Positions 59,440-64,000 of a DNA stretch of 64,000 bases are shown piece by piece. The notes under the pieces are model-generated. The model saw only the letters and a list, made by a program, of their open reading frames with translations. It ran no database searches and had not been told where the DNA came from. The DNA lies in the NCBI GenBank assembly GCA_036960565.1, contig JBALXQ010000028.1:1-64000 (forward strand), in the 5' to 3' direction. The stretch is from Bermanella sp036960565. GTDB lineage: Bacteria; Pseudomonadota; Gammaproteobacteria; Pseudomonadales; Oceanobacteraceae. The number at the start of each line of letters is the position of its first letter. Position 1 is the first letter of the stretch. Position numbers and translations under genes: made by a program.

Positions 59440-60837
59440 ATGGGATTACCTAAGAAAGTCCAGGATGTTTTGGACGAATGGAACGTTGAATACCAAATTG
59501 CCGAAAAAGCATCATTAATGATCAGTTCACCGGTGTTTAATATGTCTGAATTATCAGAAAACAGCGCACAGCTTTCATTTCTTGAAGATAAAAATGGCCG
59601 AATACAGGTGATTTTTCCGGCTAATAGAATTTTGGATTTAAAGAAAATAGCCATTTTAACCTCCCGTGAGTTTGGGCCTTGTTCTCCTGACAAAGTTGAG
59701 AAAATGCGTCACAAACTTAAGCTACAAGCCATTCCAGCCCTACCTCAGGTAACGGGCTTAGAAACCTATGTAGATGAACACCTACTTGGCCTTGATCACA
59801 TCACCATGGAGCTAAGTGATGACCAGCAATTACAGATTCCCATTGCCGATTTCCAGACTCTAGTCAGCAGTGCACGCATTGGTGATTACAGCAGTGAAGT
59901 CCCCAGATTATTATTGCCAGGAACCGAGTGGAACAACAAAGATGTGACACAAATAAATAGCGCAGTACAAAGTTTTACACAACTTAGAATACATCAACGA
60001 CTCGAAGAAACACTGGATATGCCGCCCATGCCGGAAACGGCACAACGTATTATTGATCTACGCATGGACCCTGAAGCAGAAACAGAAGAATTAGCCAAAC
60101 TAGTGGAACACGATCCAGGATTAGCCGCACAAGTAATAAGCTGGGCCAACAGTCCTTATTACGGCGTAGCCGGTGTGATCGGAAATGTAGAAGATGCCGT
60201 CATTCGAGTATTGGGCTTTGATCTGGTGATTAACCTTGCACTGGGGTTGTCTCTAGGGCGAACGCTCTCCGTGCCCAAAGAAGGCCCTCAAGGCTATACT
60301 CCATTTTGGCAGCAAAGTGTGTACACCGCCGCTATGATGGCTGAAATGGTTCGAGCCATGCCACCAAAACAAAGACCCAGTCAAGGCATGGCTTATCTGT
60401 GCGGCTTACTGCATAACTTTGGTTATCTGCTTCTCGGCCATGTATTTCCACCGCACTTTAAAATGGTGAATCAGCATGTAGAAAGCAATCCACAAATGAA
60501 CCGCTATTACATAGAACAGCATTTATTAGGTCTTACCCGAGAACAAATAAGCAGTAATTTATTTAAGCAGTGGGGTTTGCCAGACGAAGTATGTACTGCC
60601 ATTCGCTATCAAAATGAGCCTTCGTACAAGGGTGAGCACAGCATGCTCAGTCAGATGTTATACATGTCATCCAGGATGTTACGACAACATAATCTTAATG
60701 ATGCGCCTCTGGAGTCGCTTCCAGAGGCATTAGAGAATTCACTTAATCTGGATATGGATAAGGCTAAAGATGGCCTTGAGAGGGTACTTGATTCCAGGGA
60801 CGAGTTACAGGAAATGGCACGTCAGTTGACTGGGTAG
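59440..60837 (+). CDS. YbaK-HDOD domain signalling protein
   Basis: A 465-residue protein: an N-terminal YbaK/aaRS-associated-like domain (about 1-150, FPANRILDLKKIAILTSREFGPCSP) and an HDOD domain (about 190-385, PPMPETAQRIIDLRMDPEAE, HDPGLAAQVISWANSPYYG, AMPPKQRP..MAYLCGLLHNFG). HDOD proteins are regulatory HD-like modules, often linked to c-di-GMP and motility signalling. Same position as PA5346 after recG in Pseudomonas. Its 3' end overlaps the convergent gene by 74 bp. Confidence 0.88.
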   Translation: MGLPKKVQDVLDEWNVEYQIAEKASLMISSPVFNMSELSENSAQLSFLEDKNGRIQVIFPANRILDLKKIAILTSREFGPCSPDKVEKMRHKLKLQAIPALPQVTGLETYVDEHLLGLDHITMELSDDQQLQIPIADFQTLVSSARIGDYSSEVPRLLLPGTEWNNKDVTQINSAVQSFTQLRIHQRLEETLDMPPMPETAQRIIDLRMDPEAETEELAKLVEHDPGLAAQVISWANSPYYGVAGVIGNVEDAVIRVLGFDLVINLALGLSLGRTLSVPKEGPQGYTPFWQQSVYTAAMMAEMVRAMPPKQRPSQGMAYLCGLLHNFGYLLLGHVFPPHFKMVNQHVESNPQMNRYYIEQHLLGLTREQISSNLFKQWGLPDEVCTAIRYQNEPSYKGEHSMLSQMLYMSSRMLRQHNLNDAPLESLPEALENSLNLDMDKAKDGLERVLDSRDELQEMARQLTG

Positions 60838-61567
60838 GCATAACTAACGGCTGCATTAATAGCGCGCTCCTCAATTCACGGAAGTAGCCTTGTATTGAAG
60901 ATTTGGCATCTTCTACCCAGGGCTTTAGTTCGGTGGATACTCGAGCAATCACAGCTAATTCCTTATTTGCTACCGTGCGAAAGCTATAAAAATAAAATGC
61001 CGCTAATTCGTCATGCATTTGTTTTTTTACTTTTTTACTTTGTAGCTTCCAGCGTTTATCTACCAGAGTTTCCATCTGCTCGACGGTCATCTGATTAAAA
61101 CCCAGTGCATGACAGGTTTTCCAAATTTGCTCTCGTAACTCCAAATTCAATTGCTCACTCATGAATTGAACATCAGCCACCAGTTTGGATCTTTCCTTAT
61201 TCGGCGTTTGAGTTTGTAATTTAAAGAAATATTCCCGCAATTCTTCTCGTTCAAGAGGATTTAAAGCTGCGCTTTCCAATTGATCCTGAAATTGCCAAAC
61301 AGGAGAAGACCAAGCTTGCATTTCTGGCTTAGGCATCTGGTTTGAGAAGTGCGAAATTAAATTGCCTGCAACTAGGTTCTCATCCATAAAGTTTAAACGA
61401 GCCTGCAAGGCAAATTGTAAAGAGGTGTTCACCCCCATAACACACACGGGCCGAATAGATTGCCACAAGGGTTCAACCTGAACACTGAGCTCTTCAATTT
61501 TTTGCGGGGCCGATGCCGACCACGCCAGTTGTGCCCACAACAATATAGGCAAACAAATCAAACGCAT
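60764..61567 (-). CDS. Exported protein of unknown function
   Basis: A 267-residue protein with signal peptide (MRLICLPILLWAQLAWSASA). The mature part is helical and rich in Gln, Leu and Glu, with cysteines C42 and C152 that might pair. No family recognised. It abuts the symporter gene (which ends at 61568, so they run back to back on the same strand with no gap). Its last 24 codons overlap the opposing HDOD gene. The C-terminal tail there is proline-rich. Confidence 0.7.
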   Translation of the reverse strand: MRLICLPILLWAQLAWSASAPQKIEELSVQVEPLWQSIRPVCVMGVNTSLQFALQARLNFMDENLVAGNLISHFSNQMPKPEMQAWSSPVWQFQDQLESAALNPLEREELREYFFKLQTQTPNKERSKLVADVQFMSEQLNLELREQIWKTCHALGFNQMTVEQMETLVDKRWKLQSKKVKKQMHDELAAFYFYSFRTVANKELAVIARVSTELKPWVEDAKSSIQGYFRELRSALLMQPLVMPTQSTDVPFPVTRPWNQVPSQGHL

Positions 61568-62857
61568 TTAAGTTTTTTCCTCAATTAATCCCGCTTCTTT
61601 ATTATCGAAGCAAGATTGATCAAACTGGTTTTCCGATTTAGCCACAATGCAAGAAACGGTAGCGTCCCCTGTTACGTTTACTGCGGTTCGCAACATGTCT
61701 AGCAAACGGTCAACACCAATAATAAGTGCGATTCCCTCCACAGGTAAACCCACCTGAGTTAGTACCAATGACAACATCACCAGTCCTACTCCCGGAACAC
61801 CCGCGGTACCAATAGAGGCAAGTGTTGCTGTGGCAATAACCGTTAAGTAATCCAATGCGGTTAAATCGATACCGTAAGCTTGTGCAATAAATACGGTGGC
61901 GACGCCCTGCATGATGGCCGTACCATCCATGTTTAATGTGGCACCCAGGGGCAGACTAAAAGATGCAATGCGATTATCTACGCCTAAACGATCTTCCACC
62001 GCGCGCATGGTAATAGGTAGAGTGGCATTACTTGAAGCCGTGCTGAATGCAAACAGCTGAACGTTGCGCATTTTTGTAAAAAAAGTAACGGGGTTAAGTT
62101 TGGCCAAGGTCATCAATAAGGCAGGGTAAACCACACAAGCGTGTATCAGTAACACCAATACCACTGTTACAAAATAAACAATCAATTCATCAATGGCGCC
62201 AATGCCCTTATCCACAATGAGATTAAACAAAAGCGCAAATACACCGTAAGGCGCCAGCTTCATTAAAATGCTAACTAAATTCATCACCACGGCATTCCAG
62301 TCTTCGAAGTTGGCTTTTAATCTCTGTCCGGCTTCGCCACTGTGATTCATAGCGACCCCTAATAACAAGGCAAATACGATGATTTGCAACATCTTGCCCT
62401 CTGCCATGGCAGAGATAGGGTTAGTAGGGAAAATGTTAATGAGGACTTGGGCGAATGAACTGCCTTCACCAATGCTTACTGCACTGTCACTGTGTAAGTT
62501 CGCACCGACTCCCGGCTGAAACCACAATGCCATTAGCATGGCCAATGAAATAGCCACGGCAGTAGTCAGTAAATATAAGAGAATAGTCTTGCCGCCAAGG
62601 CGACCTAACTGCTTGCTATCCCCGAGACTTGCGGCTCCGCAAACCAGGGAAACAAATACCATAGGGACTACCAGTAATTTAAGTGTGGCGACAAAAATTT
62701 TGCCCATCACAAAAAACAACCCACCGGCTAACCAGTCCTTTGCCAGAACATCCAGCCAGTCGGCATAGCCAATTGATAAATTAGCTATTAAGCCTGTGAC
62801 AATAGCCAAAAACATGGCCAACAGAATTTTCTGGGTAAGCCCCATGGGTTGTGTCAT
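61568..62857 (-). CDS. Dicarboxylate/amino acid:cation symporter (GltP/DctA family)
   Basis: A 429-residue DAACS transporter with eight transmembrane helices and two hairpins. Serine-rich HP1 STASSNAT (272-279), NMDGT (309-313), HP2 ASIGTAGVPGVG (347-358) and the C-terminal RTAVNVTGD substrate-binding segment. An arginine in TM8 favours acidic amino acids (glutamate/aspartate) but dicarboxylates cannot be excluded. No sensor kinase is adjacent. Confidence 0.92.
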   Translation of the reverse strand: MTQPMGLTQKILLAMFLAIVTGLIANLSIGYADWLDVLAKDWLAGGLFFVMGKIFVATLKLLVVPMVFVSLVCGAASLGDSKQLGRLGGKTILLYLLTTAVAISLAMLMALWFQPGVGANLHSDSAVSIGEGSSFAQVLINIFPTNPISAMAEGKMLQIIVFALLLGVAMNHSGEAGQRLKANFEDWNAVVMNLVSILMKLAPYGVFALLFNLIVDKGIGAIDELIVYFVTVVLVLLIHACVVYPALLMTLAKLNPVTFFTKMRNVQLFAFSTASSNATLPITMRAVEDRLGVDNRIASFSLPLGATLNMDGTAIMQGVATVFIAQAYGIDLTALDYLTVIATATLASIGTAGVPGVGLVMLSLVLTQVGLPVEGIALIIGVDRLLDMLRTAVNVTGDATVSCIVAKSENQFDQSCFDNKEAGLIEEKT

Positions 62858-62861
62858 AAAA

Positions 62862-63230
62862 TTACTTTTTATTAGGTTTTAGATATTTAGTTAAGCCTTG
62901 GAACCACATGACTTCGGCAAAATTTCCGCCAATAACAAGGTCTTTACTTTGAATGCCAGCCATAAACGCATTTTTATCCTTGGCCGTTAAAATAGACATT
63001 CCCGCCGCCGCATCTTTAAAGGTAAGAGTAAATGTAGGTTCTTTGGTTAGGCCGGCTGAAGATTTAATTTTACCGCCTTTAACGGTGAAATTACGTCCGC
63101 TGCCACTGGCAGTTTGGATTTGAAATACAATGTCTTTATTGGCAACGTATTCCGCACAGGCAGGATTTTTCTTAACTGCTTTTTTTAGTAACTGGGCGAA
63201 TGCCCATAATAGAAACTTAAACTTTAACAT
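62862..63230 (-). CDS. SCP2 sterol-binding domain protein
   Basis: A 122-residue protein with an SCP2-like fold: N-terminal hydrophobic helix (LKFKFLLWAFAQLL), then VFQIQT..G...FTVKGGKI and PTFTLTFKDAAAGMSIL, KNAFMAGIQSKDLVIGGN. Such domains bind lipids or fatty acids. Start set at MLKFKFLL; a longer form starting 24 codons earlier is possible. It ends 4 nt before the symporter gene and could be in its operon. Confidence 0.8.
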   Translation of the reverse strand: MLKFKFLLWAFAQLLKKAVKKNPACAEYVANKDIVFQIQTASGSGRNFTVKGGKIKSSAGLTKEPTFTLTFKDAAAGMSILTAKDKNAFMAGIQSKDLVIGGNFAEVMWFQGLTKYLKPNKK

Positions 63231-63329
63231 CGATACACCACTTGAAAATAAAAATAAAATAAACAAGCGCTTGCGCGCCGTGGCATCATACCACGACCGC
63301 AAAATGCATCAATCTCAGCAATAAGGAGG

Positions 63330-63605
63330 TTAGCTATTTACCGCTTCTTTAAGAGCCTTACCTGGTTTAAAGCCAACTGAGTTGCTGGCTTGAATGGTAA
63401 TGGCTTCACCCGTTTGAGGGTTCTTACCCTGACGTTCTTTACGGTGCTTATGAACAAAACTACCAAAACCAATTAGGCTTACCGTGTCTTCTTGGCGCAG
63501 AGCTTCTGTAATTTGATCGGTAATAATAGAAATTATTTCACCGGCCTTGTCTTTACTGATATCTGCTTGCTCTGCTACAAATGACGCTAATTCAGGTTTA
63601 CGCAT
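63330..63605 (-). CDS. DNA-binding protein HU family
   Basis: A 91-residue HU-family protein with GFGSFVHKHRKERQGKNPQTGE (beta arm region) and C-terminal VGFKPGKALKEAVN. It bends DNA and organises the nucleoid. It lies between the SCP2 gene and a rubredoxin reductase, the position of the PA5348 HU paralogue in Pseudomonas, so it is probably a second HU, not the primary HupB. Confidence 0.93.
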   Translation of the reverse strand: MRKPELASFVAEQADISKDKAGEIISIITDQITEALRQEDTVSLIGFGSFVHKHRKERQGKNPQTGEAITIQASNSVGFKPGKALKEAVNS

Positions 63606-63632
63606 TATCGATTGTCCAATTTGTTATTGTAA

Positions 63633-64000
63633 TTATTTATACCAGCTTGCTGGTAATTCCTTATTGAGTTTCATCTTTTCAGCAACACACTCTCCGGTCA
63701 AGGCATAACCGAGTAAATTGCCTTCAGAATCTTTAAAAAGTGCCTGTAAATGTGGGCTTTGGCCCTCAATATTCCAGCTTCCTTTAGACTCATCTTGCGG
63801 TGGGCACGTCACAATAGGCAGTGTCGGTGTTTTCACCATTACTGGCATAACCGGGTATTGGATTTCATTTTCCTGGCCTGCCAAAGTTTTTGCCAAGGCT
63901 CTTGCACCATTCATGAGCGGCAAGACATACAGTAAATTAAATCCGGCTACCTGGGCACAATCTCCCAAAGCATAAATATTATCGTGACTGGTTTTTAAGT
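63633..64000 (-). CDS. FAD-dependent oxidoreductase (rubredoxin-NAD reductase-like), C-terminal part
   Basis: The frame is open through the window edge, so only the last ~121 codons are visible. It contains the FAD-contact motif NIYALGDCAQVAG and a C-terminal VKTPTLPIVTCPPQ segment. The same context in Pseudomonas (next to the HU paralogue) is rubredoxin reductase, the NADH-dependent electron donor for alkane hydroxylase, which would suit the lao genes of this window. The N-terminus is needed to confirm. Confidence 0.75.
   Translation of the reverse strand, partial: LKTSHDNIYALGDCAQVAGFNLLYVLPLMNGARALAKTLAGQENEIQYPVMPVMVKTPTLPIVTCPPQDESKGSWNIEGQSPHLQALFKDSEGNLLGYALTGECVAEKMKLNKELPASWYK

Noticed and set aside
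1..64000. CRISPR arrays, prophage, IS elements, restriction or toxin-antitoxin genes
   Set aside because: No regular short repeats with spacers, no transposase, integrase, capsid or toxin-like proteins were found in any frame.

Overview
The window is one continuous stretch of a bacterial chromosome with about 63 protein genes, nearly all of them housekeeping or conserved. Gene content and order point to a gammaproteobacterium of the Oceanospirillales/Pseudomonadales type. Several blocks match Pseudomonas order as I know it: argH next to algZR; ridA-spoT-rpoZ-gmk-yicC/rph; metX-metW; ftsXE-ftsY-M16-rsmD-laoRCBA-coaD-fdx-ggt; lptM-lysA-dapF-DUF484-HAD; oxyR-recG-YbaK/HDOD-HU-rubredoxin reductase. 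Base composition looks moderate (mid-40s % GC by eye), lower than Pseudomonas, and the lao (long-chain alcohol) genes and rubredoxin reductase suit a marine, possibly alkane-using member such as the Bermanella/Oleispira/Thalassolituus group. That taxonomic guess is inference.

Layout. 0-10.5 kb: an SDR, a DUF3187 outer-membrane protein, a divergent LysR/peroxiredoxin-like pair, a small lipoprotein gene bounded by 37-bp direct repeats beside tRNA-Phe, yggX-mutY, a YfiR plus GGDEF-EAL c-di-GMP module, an MlaC-like protein and a PanZ-like acetyltransferase. 10.6-12.9 kb: hisB-hisH-hisF without hisA. 12.9-21.4 kb: algR-algZ, argH, ridA, spoT, rpoZ, gmk, yicC. 21.6-29.6 kb: rph, yggT, metX-metW, DUF4426, rdgB, hemW, an acyl-CoA synthetase and a Crp/Fnr regulator. 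29.7-37.4 kb: a PA4642-type protein, trmB, DUF423, rpoH, ftsX-ftsE, ftsY, a degenerate M16 protein, rsmD. 37.5-45.6 kb: laoR and laoCBA, coaD, ferredoxin, ggt, a YdcF-type protein. 45.8-53 kb: a small lipoprotein, HAD phosphatase, DUF484 with a duplicated N-terminus, dapF, lysA, lptM, cyaA. 53-64 kb: rpmB-rpmG behind a long structured leader, mutM, a YeeZ-like SDR, oxyR-recG, an HDOD protein, a glutamate/dicarboxylate symporter, an SCP2 protein, HU and the C-terminal end of a rubredoxin reductase.

Functional groupings. Amino-acid synthesis (hisBHF, argH, metXW, dapF, lysA) sits with nucleotide hygiene and DNA repair (rdgB, mutY, mutM, recG), stringent response and transcription (spoT, rpoZ, rpoH), cell division and protein targeting (ftsEX, ftsY), oxidative stress (oxyR, yggX, peroxiredoxin-like) and second messengers (cyaA, the YfiR/GGDEF-EAL pair, spoT).

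I see no prophage, IS element, CRISPR array, defence island or biosynthetic cluster. The most unusual items are non-coding or structural: the 37-bp direct repeats around the lipoprotein gene, the multi-hairpin leader before rpmB, two-hairpin interspersed repeats with GGA loops, the repeat ladder before argH, the duplicated N-terminal module in DUF484, and the missing partners hisA, xerC and the active M16 subunit.
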